Source: JAXLYX01 sp046351215 (GTDB lineage Bacteria > Myxococcota_A > Polyangia > Polyangiales > Houyiibacteriaceae). From it: 64,000 bases of DNA. How positions within the stretch are numbered: position 1 is the first letter of the stretch; each line of letters starts with the position of its first letter. Location of the stretch: positions 210,564-274,563 of the forward strand of contig JAXLYX010000012.1 of NCBI GenBank assembly GCA_046351215.1. Reading direction: 5' to 3'. This document shows positions 25,033-33,642 of this stretch, one piece after another. Under the pieces are notes generated by a model. It ran no database searches, was not told the DNA's origin, and was given only the letters and a program-made list of their open reading frames with translations. The position numbers and the translations under genes were made by a program.

Positions 25033-27204
25033 ATGGCACGCAATCACACGTGGAAGTTCTTCCGGGCCGGCGGCGTCGACCAGGTGGTGATCGAGACCGG
25101 CGCGGATCTCGCGAACCTCGATCAGCTCGATCTGAAGCTCTGGATCGCGCTCGCGATGCCCGTGAAGGGCGTGGACCTCGACGCGAAGACCGCGGCCTTC
25201 CTCGACGCGGACGGAGACGGTCGGATCCGCGCGCACGACATCCTCGAGACCGTGAAGTGGCTCCGCGAGAAGCTCGTCGACCTCGACGGGCTCCTCCCCG
25301 GCAAGGCCGAGGCGAGCCTCGCGAAGATCGCCGACGCGGAGCTGAAGAAGACCGCGGAGCGCATCGCGAAGGAAGCCGGCGCGTCGGACGGGATCGTCAC
25401 CCTCGAGAACGTGACGGATGCCGAGAAGCGCTTCGCGGAGAAGCGGTTCAACGGCGATGGCGTGATCACCGAGGCGACGCCCGAGGAAGACTCCCTCGCC
25501 AAGGCCGTCGGGGAGATCCTGGCGGCCTACGGCAACGTCCCCGATCGCAACGGCAAGCCGGGCGTCGACAAGGCGAAGATCGCGGCCTTCTTCGACGACG
25601 CGAAGGCCCTCCACGCCTGGTACGAGGAGGGCGAGAAGATCGAGAAGCCCCTCGGGGACGGGACCGCGGCGGCGGCGGACAAGCTCCGTGCGCTCGCGCC
25701 GAAGCTCGACGACTACTTCACGCGCAGCCGCCTCGCCGGCTTCGACGAGCGCGCCTACGCCGTCGCGCACGGCACGGAGGCCGACCTCACGGCCCTCGTC
25801 GGCAAGGACCTCTCGAACAAGGCGCCGGAGCTCGCGCGCCTGCCGCTCTCGAAGCCGACGCCGAGCCAGCCGCTGCCGCTCGAGGGGGCGACGAACCCGG
25901 CGTTCGCGTCCGAGCTCGTCGCCTTCCGCGACGCCGTCGTGCGGCCCCTCCTCGGCGCGGGCGTGAACGCGCTCTCCGAGGCCGACTACGCGAAGATCGT
26001 GGCTCGCTTCGACGCCTTCACCGCCTGGCGCGGGAAGAAGCCGGAGACGAAGCTCGGAGGGCTCTCCGAGGCGCGCGTGAAGGAGCTCGTCGCGGGCGAC
26101 GCGCGCGCGACGCTCGAGGGCTTCGTCGCCGACGACGAGGCGCTGCGCAGCGAGTACGATCGCATCGCGGCCGTCGAGAAGCTCCTCCGGCTCTCGCGCG
26201 ACTTCGTCCGCGTGGTCCGGAACTTCGTCAGCTTCGTCGAGTTCTATTCGAAGAAGCCGGCGATCTTCCAGGCCGGCACGCTCTACCTCGACGGTCGCGG
26301 CTGCAGCCTGACGATCGAGGTGACGGATCCCGCGAAGCACAGCACGCTCGCCGGGCTCGCCTCGACCTACCTCGCGTACTGCGACTGCACGCGGGCGGGG
26401 CAGGCGAAGAAGCAGATCGTCGCGGCCTTCACGGCGGGCGACTCGGACAACCTCATGGTCGGTCGCAACGGCGTCTTCTACGACCGCGAGGGGAAGGATT
26501 GGGACGCGACGATCACGAAGCTCGTCGAGAACCCGATCAGCATCCGCCAGGCGTTCTGGGCCCCGTACAAGAAGTTCATCCGGCTCGTCGAGGAGCAGGT
26601 CGCGCGACGCGCGAGCGCGGCCGATGCCGAGGCACAGGCGAAGATCCAGTCGGCCGCCGAGTCGACGGCCAACGCCGACCGGGAGGCCGCGGCGCCGCGT
26701 CCCGCCGCCCCGCCCGCGCCGCGCTTCGACGTCGGCACGATCGCCGCTCTCGGTGTCGCCATCGGCGGCATCGGAGCGATGATCACGGGCCTCGTCTCGG
26801 CCTTCTTCGGCCTCGGCATCTGGATGCCCTTCGGTCTGCTCGCGCTCGTCCTCATGATCTCGGGGCCCTCGATGCTCCTCGCGTACCTGAAGCTCCGTCG
26901 CCGGAACCTCGGGCCCCTGCTCGACGCGAGCGGCTGGGCGATCAACGGTCTCACCCAGGTGAACGTGCCCTTCGGCGGCGCGCTCACGGACGTCGCCGTC
27001 CTGCCTCCGAACGCGCAGCGCCTCCTCCACGATCCGTACGCGGAGGAGAAGAAGCCGTGGAAGCTGTACGCGACGCTCGCGATCGTCGTCTTCCTCGTGC
27101 TCGCCTGGACGATGGGCTCGCTCGACCGCTTCCTGCCGCGCGGCATGAAGGCGGGCCGCGTCCTCCATCCCCGGCCCGCGCCGACGGCTCCCGCCGAGCC
27201 CTGA
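25033..27204 (+). CDS. Large EF-hand membrane protein, unknown
   Basis: This is a 723-residue protein with an EF-hand loop DADGDGRIRAHD at about residues 57-68 that has acidic ligands at positions 1, 3, 5 and 12. A degenerate second one (FNGDGVITEATPEE) lies near 138. A long, Lys/Ala/Glu-rich helical region with probable coiled coils fills the middle. Near residues 575-625 lie two hydrophobic helices (VGTIAALGVAIGGIGAMITGLV and WMPFGLLALVLMISGPSMLL), and a third lies near 680-697. The N-terminus has no signal peptide. The family is not recognised; such EF-hand/helical membrane proteins occur in Myxococcota. GAAGGGGAGACG precedes ATG 25033. It ends 4 nt before the convergent polymerase gene stop. 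Confidence 0.82.
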   Translation: MARNHTWKFFRAGGVDQVVIETGADLANLDQLDLKLWIALAMPVKGVDLDAKTAAFLDADGDGRIRAHDILETVKWLREKLVDLDGLLPGKAEASLAKIADAELKKTAERIAKEAGASDGIVTLENVTDAEKRFAEKRFNGDGVITEATPEEDSLAKAVGEILAAYGNVPDRNGKPGVDKAKIAAFFDDAKALHAWYEEGEKIEKPLGDGTAAAADKLRALAPKLDDYFTRSRLAGFDERAYAVAHGTEADLTALVGKDLSNKAPELARLPLSKPTPSQPLPLEGATNPAFASELVAFRDAVVRPLLGAGVNALSEADYAKIVARFDAFTAWRGKKPETKLGGLSEARVKELVAGDARATLEGFVADDEALRSEYDRIAAVEKLLRLSRDFVRVVRNFVSFVEFYSKKPAIFQAGTLYLDGRGCSLTIEVTDPAKHSTLAGLASTYLAYCDCTRAGQAKKQIVAAFTAGDSDNLMVGRNGVFYDREGKDWDATITKLVENPISIRQAFWAPYKKFIRLVEEQVARRASAADAEAQAKIQSAAESTANADREAAAPRPAAPPAPRFDVGTIAALGVAIGGIGAMITGLVSAFFGLGIWMPFGLLALVLMISGPSMLLAYLKLRRRNLGPLLDASGWAINGLTQVNVPFGGALTDVAVLPPNAQRLLHDPYAEEKKPWKLYATLAIVVFLVLAWTMGSLDRFLPRGMKAGRVLHPRPAPTAPAEP

Positions 27205-27208
27205 TTCC

Positions 27209-29611
27209 TCACGTCGAAGGAGCGCGGGGCCGGGCGACGATCGTCAGGATCGGCCTCGCCTCGCGCAAGGACGGCACGAAGAGGTCGAGCTGCTTCGGAT
27301 CCGCGAAGACCGCGTCGAAGACGTCGGGCGCGAGGGCGCGCGCGAGCCTCGCCGCGAAGGTCTGACGCAGGAGCCGTACGTAGTGCTCGACGTCGTAGTC
27401 GCGCGGATCCTCGAAGGCGTCCTCGGTCTCGGCATCCGGAAGCGGCCGGAGGAGCCCAGCGCGACCGCCGCTCGCCCGGTACACGCGGATCCGCGTGCCC
27501 GAAGGCCAGCGCGTGACGCCGTTCGCGAGCAGCGCCTCGTAGGGCAGCTCGCGCTTCCCGGCGGACGCGTATTGCGCGGGCGTCTTCGTGAGCCTCACGT
27601 GGGCCGTGACGTCGAAGGTCGGTAGCGCGCGGCGCCGCAGCGCCGTGACCGAGGCGACGTAGGCCTCGCGGACGCCCTCGACGTCGTCCCGCAGGAGGCA
27701 GCCGAGCGCCCGCTCGAGGAAGACCTCTCCGTAGCGCTCGGCCCGCCTCGAGCGGAACGCGACACCTCGGAGCAGCAACGTTCCGTCGTAGCCGAGCAAC
27801 GCGTAGTTCTTCGGCTCGTGCGAGAGCATCGCGGCGTAGCGACCGTCGAGCTCGAGGCTCACGAGCTCGGGCAGGAGCGCGTCGACCTCGTCGACCACGC
27901 GCCGCTCGTCGGCTTCCGTGAAGCTCCGAGGGACGGCGAAGTAGACCCCGTCCGTGTCGGCCTCGAGCAGGGTCACGCCGCGCGCGTCGAGCTCGCGGCA
28001 GAGCCGGTCGAGGGTCTCCCTCCCACGGCGCGTCACCTCGTTGGCCGCGTGCACGTCGGAGAAGCGCGTGAGCCCGACGGCGCCGAGGTAGCCGTAGGCC
28101 GAGTTCACGACGATCTTCATCGCCGCGCTCATCGCCTCGTGCGTGTGGCGCTCGGCCGAGCCCGGCGGCGCCTTCTTCGCGCGCGCCTTCGCGTCGAGCC
28201 GGAGGTCGACCAATCGGTCGACGATGGAGAGGAAGGCCCCGAGCCGATCGCGCGAAGGGCCGATCGCGTACTGCCGCATCAACGAGGGGTAGAGGCTCGC
28301 GACGTCCGCTTTGACGATGCGCTGGGCCACGCCGCAGGCGAAGAGGTGGAGGGCCGCGCCCGTGTGCGTCGTCCCGTCGCCCGGATCGTGCGTGGGAAGG
28401 GCGGCACGCGAGCGTAGGTACGCGCGGACGAGCATCGGATCGAGCACGCCCGTCGCGGGTCCCGCGTCCGCGAGGCGCTCGTAGCGCCGCGGCGCCATGC
28501 GGGCGAGCGCGAACGCCGAGCCACCGAGCATGCGCGAGATGCCCGCCGCCTCGCGCACGTCGGCCTTCGCGTAGCGGCGCACGCGGTCGGCATCCACGAG
28601 GTACACGGCGTGGATCCGATGGCCCGGGATCGCCTCGCGATCGTCGCCGGAGAGCCCGAGGTGTCGGGCCACGTCGTCGAGACCGTGCCCCGGGAGATCG
28701 CGCGCGGCGAAGTCGTAGCGACGCACGGCGTCGAGCGTGTCCACGAGCTCGCGTCCCGGGAGCGTGAAGCGCGCGCGCCGCGGCAGCTCGCGGACCGCCT
28801 CCTCGTCGCCGCGGCCGAGGTTCGAGCCCCGCGCGGCCGGACGTTGCCGGAAACCGGTCCCCCCGAGGCGATCGAGGCGCAGGGCGACGCCGAGGAGGCG
28901 CGCGCGTCGAGCGAGGAAGGGGAGATCGAAGCCGTGGAGGTTGTGGTTCTCGATCACGTCGGGATCGATCGCGGCGATCCGGCCCGCGAGTCGGCGGAGC
29001 AGCTCCGCTTCGCCCTCGTCGTCGAGCCGGGCCGCCTCGAGCGTCTCGGCGGTCCCGTCGGGGAGGCCGATGGCGACGAGGAAGATGCGGTCGCGCTCCG
29101 GGTCGAGGCCGGTCGTCTCGAGATCGATCTGGGTCCGCACGAGGTCGTCGAAGCGGAGGCCTCGGAAGTGCGTCCGCCCGGTGGCGACGAGGTATTGCTC
29201 CTCGGGCGGGAGCGAGAAGACGCGCGCCTCCCCGAGCTCGCGCAGCGAGCGCACGTACCGGCCCGTGCGCGCCGCGGCGCCTCGGAGCAGCTCGGCCGCG
29301 AGCCGACGGCCGTCGTGGGCCCGGACGAGGAACCGGAGCCTGCCGGGGCCGTCGAGCTCTTCGTACGTCACGAGCCCGGGCTCCCCGCCCCGGGCCTCGG
29401 GCCGGAGGCGATCGCCGAGGTGCTGCAGGTCGCCGAGGTCGTCGAGCAGGAGCCAGGGTCGGAAGCGGCTCTCCTCGCGGACGAGCCGTCCGCTCTCGGG
29501 CGGCCGTCGCCATACGGTCGCCCGACCGTCGGTCTCGGCCCAGACGGAGACGATGCCGGGCGTCTCGTCCCAGCCCCAGAGCCACTCGGAGCGTTCCCGT
29601 TCGGAGGGCAA
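27209..29611 (-). CDS. Family B DNA polymerase with 3'-5' exonuclease
   Basis: The 800-residue enzyme has all catalytic motifs. Exo I is DLETTGLD (Asp163, Glu165), Exo II is NHNLHGFDLPF (Asp229), Exo III is YAKAD (Tyr347, Asp351). Motif A is KADVASLYPSLM (Asp436), motif B is KIVVNSAYGYLG (Lys499), and motif C is EADTDGVYF (Asp552, Asp554). It resembles the shorter Pol II-like enzymes of Myxococcota and Actinobacteria rather than E. coli PolB; repair or translesion synthesis is likely. The start is TTG 29611, because an in-frame stop lies 21 nt upstream and no ATG or GTG precedes the conserved N-terminus. It is divergent from aceA. Confidence 0.93.
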   Translation of the reverse strand: MPSERERSEWLWGWDETPGIVSVWAETDGRATVWRRPPESGRLVREESRFRPWLLLDDLGDLQHLGDRLRPEARGGEPGLVTYEELDGPGRLRFLVRAHDGRRLAAELLRGAAARTGRYVRSLRELGEARVFSLPPEEQYLVATGRTHFRGLRFDDLVRTQIDLETTGLDPERDRIFLVAIGLPDGTAETLEAARLDDEGEAELLRRLAGRIAAIDPDVIENHNLHGFDLPFLARRARLLGVALRLDRLGGTGFRQRPAARGSNLGRGDEEAVRELPRRARFTLPGRELVDTLDAVRRYDFAARDLPGHGLDDVARHLGLSGDDREAIPGHRIHAVYLVDADRVRRYAKADVREAAGISRMLGGSAFALARMAPRRYERLADAGPATGVLDPMLVRAYLRSRAALPTHDPGDGTTHTGAALHLFACGVAQRIVKADVASLYPSLMRQYAIGPSRDRLGAFLSIVDRLVDLRLDAKARAKKAPPGSAERHTHEAMSAAMKIVVNSAYGYLGAVGLTRFSDVHAANEVTRRGRETLDRLCRELDARGVTLLEADTDGVYFAVPRSFTEADERRVVDEVDALLPELVSLELDGRYAAMLSHEPKNYALLGYDGTLLLRGVAFRSRRAERYGEVFLERALGCLLRDDVEGVREAYVASVTALRRRALPTFDVTAHVRLTKTPAQYASAGKRELPYEALLANGVTRWPSGTRIRVYRASGGRAGLLRPLPDAETEDAFEDPRDYDVEHYVRLLRQTFAARLARALAPDVFDAVFADPKQLDLFVPSLREARPILTIVARPRAPST

Positions 29612-29993
29612 GACCCGTTCAACCCCTTGTCATGACGATGGAATTCGGAGGCGTTGCGGGTGTCGGGCCGGGAGGGCGGCCGAGAGGGGCCGAATGGCCG
29701 GCCCTCGGCGGTTGTCATTGACAGGATTTACAGACTGACAAGCAGTCAATGACGAACGCACACAAGGCGATCAAGATTGACTAATTACAGGACTTGCCGC
29801 GGACCGTCCTTACACACATTTTCTACCGGCGCCGAGGCTTCGAGCACCCCGGCGACCGAAACCCTCGATTCCCCGGCACCGATCGGCCCACGACCGGTGG
29901 ACGGCGAGGCCCGCCCGAGCGGCGGGCCGCACCGACCCCACGCCTCGTTCTCCCCGCTTCAGAGCGCGTCCCTCACCAGCAACAGGAAACGAC
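29612..29993 (+). promoter_or_regulatory. 382-nt regulatory region between polymerase and isocitrate lyase
   Basis: No gene is evident here. The region contains an unusually AT-rich island (about 29714-29830) with repeated TTGAC/TTACAG words (TTGACAGGATTTACAG from 29718, TTGACTAATTACAG from 29777). The inverted repeat CATTGAC (29716-29722) / GTCAATG (29745-29751) lies within it. The promoter for aceA probably lies here, but no -10/-35 pair with correct spacing could be assigned. A GC hairpin follows at 29908-29928, which leaves a leader of about 150-200 nt before the aceA start. Confidence 0.55.
29908..29928 (+). promoter_or_regulatory. Perfect hairpin in the aceA leader
   Basis: GGCCCGCC (29908-29915) and GGCGGGCC (29921-29928) form a perfect 8-bp GC-only stem with a 5-nt loop (CGAGC), 65 nt before the aceA start codon. 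There is no T-run after it, so it is not a simple intrinsic terminator. mRNA stabilisation or protein binding are options. Confidence 0.55.
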
Positions 29994-31586
29994 ATGACCA
30001 CCTACCGTTCCGCGATCGAGACCGTCCGCAAGCTGAAGGCCAAGTACGGCGACACCTGGGCCGCGATCAGCCCCGAGGACGCGGCTCGCATGATGGTCCA
30101 GAACCGGTTCCGCACCGGTCTCGACATCGCCAAGTACACGGCGTCGATCATGCGTCGCGACATGGCGGAGTACGACGCGGATCCCGCCAAGTACACCCAG
30201 TCGCTCGGTTGCTGGCACGGCTTCGTCGGTCAGCAGAAGATGATCGCGGTCAAGAAGTACTTCGGCACGACGAACAAGAAGTACCTCTACCTCTCGGGCT
30301 GGATGATCGCGGCGCTGCGATCGGAGTTCGGACCGCTTCCCGACCAGTCGATGCACGAGAAGACCTCCGTGCCCAAGCTCATCGAGGAGCTCTACACCTT
30401 CCTCCGCCAGGCGGACGCGAAGGAGCTGAACGACCTCTTCCGCCAGCTCAAGGCGGCCCAGGAGAAGGGCCAGGACACGAAGGCGATCGAGGACAAGATC
30501 GAGAACTTCGAGACCCACGTGGTGCCCATCATCGCCGACATCGACGCCGGCTTCGGCAACGAGGAGGCGACCTACCTCCTCGCGAAGATGATGATCGAGG
30601 CGGGCGCCTGCGCGATCCAGATCGAGAACCAGGTCTCGGACGCGAAGCAGTGCGGCCACCAGGCCGGCAAGGTCACCGTCCCGCACGAGGACTTCCTCGC
30701 GAAGATCAACGCCGTCCGCTACGCGTTCCTCGAGCTCGGCATCGAAGAGGGCGTGATCGTCGCCCGCACGGACTCCGAGGGCGCGGACCTCACGCAGAAG
30801 GTCCCCGTCTCGCAGAAGCCGGGTGACCTCGCGTCGAAGTACATCAGCTACCTCGACACCAAGGAGATCGACATCTCCGAGGCGCAGGACGACGAGCTGC
30901 TCATCAAGCGCAACGGCAAGCTCCACCGGCCGACGCGTCTCCCCTCGGGCCTCTTCCAGTTCCGCGAGGGCACGCAGATCGACCGCGTCGTGCTCGACTG
31001 CGTCACCAGCCTCCAGCACGGAGCCGACCTCCTCTGGATCGAGACGCCGACCCCGAACATCGAGGAGATCGGCCACATGGTGCGGCGCGTCCGCGAGGTC
31101 ATCCCGAACGCGAAGCTCGTCTACAACAACAGCCCCTCGTTCAACTGGACGCTGAACTTCCGCCAGCAGGCCTACGACCGCATGGCCAAGCAGGGCAAGG
31201 ACGTGTCGAAGTACGATCGCGCGAAGCTCATGAGCGCGGACTACGACAACACCGAGCTCGCGAAGGAAGCGGACGAGAAGATCCGCACGTTCCAGGCGGA
31301 CGCGGCGCGCGAGGCGGGCATCTTCCACCACCTCATCACGCTCCCGACCTACCACACCACCGCGCTCCACATGCACGAGCTGTCGAAGGGCTACTTCGGC
31401 GACCAGGGCATGCTGGCCTACGTCGCGGGCGTGCAGCGCAAGGAGATCCGCGAGGGCGTCTCCTGCGTCAAGCACCAGGCGATGGCGGGCTCGGACATCG
31501 GCGACGACCACAAGGAGATCTTCGCGGGCGAGATCGCCCTCAAGGCCGGTGGCACCGCCAACACGATGAACCAGTTCCAGGGCTGA
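29994..31586 (+). CDS. aceA: Isocitrate lyase (about 530-residue Pseudomonas-like type)
   Basis: This enzyme of 530 residues splits isocitrate into glyoxylate and succinate, the first step of the glyoxylate bypass. The active-site signature is KQCGHQAGKV with Cys220; the first Lys-Lys of the textbook KKCGH is Lys-Gln here, as I recall for the longer P. aeruginosa-type enzymes. Mg-binding acidic residues lie in ADIDAGFGN, and RTDSEGADL, NNSPSFNW and the C-terminal KHQAMAGSDIGDDHKEIF are conserved. AACAGGAAACGAC precedes ATG 29994. No malate synthase is adjacent. The downstream hairpin at 31616-31645 ends the transcript, and a group II intron sits right behind it. The enzyme would feed ppsA-driven gluconeogenesis during growth on acetyl-CoA. 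Confidence 0.96.
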   Translation: MTTYRSAIETVRKLKAKYGDTWAAISPEDAARMMVQNRFRTGLDIAKYTASIMRRDMAEYDADPAKYTQSLGCWHGFVGQQKMIAVKKYFGTTNKKYLYLSGWMIAALRSEFGPLPDQSMHEKTSVPKLIEELYTFLRQADAKELNDLFRQLKAAQEKGQDTKAIEDKIENFETHVVPIIADIDAGFGNEEATYLLAKMMIEAGACAIQIENQVSDAKQCGHQAGKVTVPHEDFLAKINAVRYAFLELGIEEGVIVARTDSEGADLTQKVPVSQKPGDLASKYISYLDTKEIDISEAQDDELLIKRNGKLHRPTRLPSGLFQFREGTQIDRVVLDCVTSLQHGADLLWIETPTPNIEEIGHMVRRVREVIPNAKLVYNNSPSFNWTLNFRQQAYDRMAKQGKDVSKYDRAKLMSADYDNTELAKEADEKIRTFQADAAREAGIFHHLITLPTYHTTALHMHELSKGYFGDQGMLAYVAGVQRKEIREGVSCVKHQAMAGSDIGDDHKEIFAGEIALKAGGTANTMNQFQG

Positions 31587-31615
31587 TCGCCCGGAGCCGA
31601 GGCTCGATCGATCGG

Positions 31616-31645
31616 ACCGCCGATTCCCGCGAGGGGGTCGGCGGT
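31616..31645 (+). terminator. aceA terminator hairpin, next to the intron
   Basis: ACCGCCGA (31616-31623) and TCGGCGGT (31638-31645) pair perfectly; the 14-nt loop contains an inner CCC/GGG pairing. It lies 29 nt after the aceA stop. The group II intron begins 7 nt after the right arm (GTGCGCCC at 31653), so any original T-run was interrupted or lost. Confidence 0.7.
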
Positions 31646-31652
31646 TCCGCAT

Positions 31653-33489
31653 GTGCGCCCAGCATGGGCGCGACCTAGCGGGTGCAAGTCCCGTCGAGAG
31701 GAGACCATCCTGATCGAAGCGAACCGCAACTGCGGAAGGGTGACCGACCGTGGGGAGGAAGCGGGGAGCGAAACCGCGGGCCGATGGACAAAAACCCGAT
31801 ACGAGGCGACGCCGGGCGGGGCGAGCGGGCATGCGACCGCGAAGCTCCGATGGTCGAGGCCCAGGCGGCGTAAATCGGGCGGCCGTGCGGGGAAGGGTCG
31901 CGTTCTTACCTGGGGAGATCTCGCCTCGGGCCTGAAAGGGCCACGCGAAAGCGGAGCGAGAAGTCAGCCGAGGCCGTAGTAGCCGCGGGGAACCACGACG
32001 AAGGGCCGAACGGAGAGGAGAGCGAAGCGAACGTGCGTCTCGGAGGCAAAAGGCCGCAGATGTCGAGGCAACTCGAGCTCCCGATCCACGAGCGGGGTGA
32101 AGCCCCGAAGACGGATCGGAGCGCGGAAGCGCCGACGGCGACGCACGGAAACGAGCGCTCGGGAGCGAGCGACCTGATGGAGCGCGCGTGCGAACGCGCG
32201 AACCTGCAGGCCGCGCTGAAACGGGTGAGGAAGAACAAGGGCAGCGCCGGCATCGATGGGATGACGGTGGATGAGCTGCCGGAGCACCTGAAGACGCACT
32301 GGCCCGCGCTCCGCGAGCTGGCTGCTCCGCGGGCACGCATGCGCCAGCCGTCGCCGGTGCGACGGCATGCGACGCGGCGGTGGGGTACGAGGCTCGGCGT
32401 CCCGACCGTCGTCGATCGGTTCATCCAACAAGCCATCCTGCAGGTGCTCGGACCCCGATTCGATCCGACCTTCTCGCAGCACAGCCCGGCTTTCGTCCCA
32501 GACGAAGCGCCACGACGCGGTCGTGCAAGCGCAGCGTTTCGTGAACGAAGGACGTCGCTTCGTGGTGGACGTGGACCTCGAGAAGTTCTTCGACCGCGTG
32601 AACCACGATGTGCTGATGGGAAGGCTCGCGAAGCGAATCGAGGACGAGGAACTGCTCGGGCTGATCCGCCGATATCTCGAAGCCGGGATGATGGCGAACG
32701 GGGTCGCGACGGAGCGACACGAGGGCACGCCGCAAGGTGGGCCGCTCTCGCCGCTGCTCGCGAACGTGCTTTTGGACGAGGTCGACAAGGAATTGGAGAG
32801 AGGCGCGGACATGCGTTCGTGCGCTACGCCGACGACTGCAACGTGTACGTTCGGTCGAGGCGTGCGGGCGAGCGCGTGCTGGAGTCTGCTGCGGCGGCTC
32901 TGCGCGAACCTCCGACTCCGCGTGAACGAAGCCAAGAGCGCCGTGGACCGGGCGTGGAACCGCAAGCTCCTCGGGTACTCCTTCTGGAGCGGCCGAGGTG
33001 GCGAGGTGAAGCGTCGGGTCGCGCCAAAGCCCTCGAAACGATGAAGGATCGAGTGGAAGCTGACGCGCGGACCCGGAGCCAGAGCATCGCGCGAGTCGCG
33101 CAGGACCTACGGTCGTACCTGACGAGATGGAAGAACTGCTTCCGCCTCGCGGATACGAACAACGTCTTCCGCGAGCTCGACGAGTGGATCCGGCACCGGC
33201 TCCGAGCGCTGCATCTCAAGCACTGGCGCCGCGGCCCGACGATCTACCGCGAACTGCGCGCTCGGGGACTCTCCGAGCGCGGAGCCGCAAGGGCCGCCAT
33301 CAACGGGCGCCGCTGGTGGAAGAACTCCGCCCAGCTCGTCCACATCGCGTTCCCCATCCATTACTTCGACCAACTCGGGATCCCGAGGCTGGCCGCGTAA
33401 CCTCAACTCTCCGAACCGCCGGATGCGGACCCGCTTGTCCGGTGGTGTGGCAGGGGTCCCGGGGAATGCCCCCGGGCCCCTATGCCGAT
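31653..33489 (+). mobile_element. Degenerate group II intron
   Basis: The 5' end GTGCGCCCAGCATGGGCGCG (31653 on) followed by GGGTGCAAGTCCCGTC matches the start of ltrA-type bacterial group II introns. About 400 nt of structured ribozyme sequence precede the reverse transcriptase frame. After the frame, a domain V-like hairpin lies at about 33411-33450 (arms ACCGCCGGA and TCCGGTGGT around a GCGG/CCGC stem). A domain VI-like hairpin (GGGGTCCCGGGG with CCCCCGGGCCCC, 33453-33480) leads to the 3' end near CCGAT at 33485-33489. The insertion is 7 nt downstream of the aceA terminator hairpin. Boundaries are estimated within a few bases. The protein it encodes is broken, so autonomous mobility is unlikely. 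Confidence 0.88.
32060..33400 (+). pseudogene. ltrA: Group II intron reverse transcriptase/maturase, multiply frameshifted
   Basis: Reading across frames restores a group II intron RT: KNKGSAGIDGMTVDELPEHL (RT0), VPTVVDRFIQQAILQVL, DVDLEKFFDRVNHDVLMGRL (RT3), EGTPQGGPLSPLLANVLLDE (RT4), RYADDCNVYVRS (catalytic YADD, RT5), NEAKSAVDRAWNRKLLGYSFW (RT6/7), and the maturase X domain (DLRSYLTRWKNCFRLAD through RRWWKNSAQL). These lie in two alternating frames. One-base losses are inferred near 32488, 32511 and 33030, and one-base gains near 32798 and 32890; the stretch near 32320-32390 is also scrambled. No HNH endonuclease domain follows domain X. The YADD residues survive, but no full-length product can be made without repeated frameshifting. 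Confidence 0.92.
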
Positions 33490-33512
33490 TTCCGTCGCTC
33501 GCTCGACCGGTC

Positions 33513-33567
33513 TTGACGGACTCGGCTAACACCCATAAGCTCCGACGGCTAATGATCGTTAGCCGTC
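33513..33567 (+). promoter_or_regulatory. Putative promoter and palindromic operator
   Basis: TTGACG (33513-33518) could be a -35 element, with TAAGCT (33536-33541) or CATAAG as a weak -10. Immediately downstream is a perfect 9-bp inverted repeat, GACGGCTAA (33544-33552) and TTAGCCGTC (33559-33567), with a 6-nt centre TGATCG. An additional CGGCTAA half-site lies at 33523-33529 in the promoter spacer. This arrangement fits a repressor operator for the operon starting at 33643. No regulator gene is adjacent. Confidence 0.65.
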
Positions 33568-33642
33568 TTCGCGCACGCCATGCGAGGACGAAACGGAGCG
33601 GCCCTCGTCGCTCCGCCGGTAGGCTTTCGCCTGGAGGTCCGC

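Noticed and set aside
22864..27168. A 1434-codon open frame antisense to the dehydrogenase/ACP operon and EF-hand gene
   Set aside because: Arg/Glu/His-rich, low-complexity translation without domains, lying opposite well-recognised genes; such antisense frames are expected at this GC content.
29718..29746. Sigma70 promoter starting at TTGACA 29718 for aceA
   Set aside because: At 16-18 nt spacing no -10-like hexamer is present; only the AT-rich region as a whole is reported.
31653..33642. Active retroelement or DGR/retron
   Set aside because: The RT frame is broken by several indels, and no template/variable repeats or retron msr/msd structure was found; domain V/VI-like hairpins point to a group II intron.
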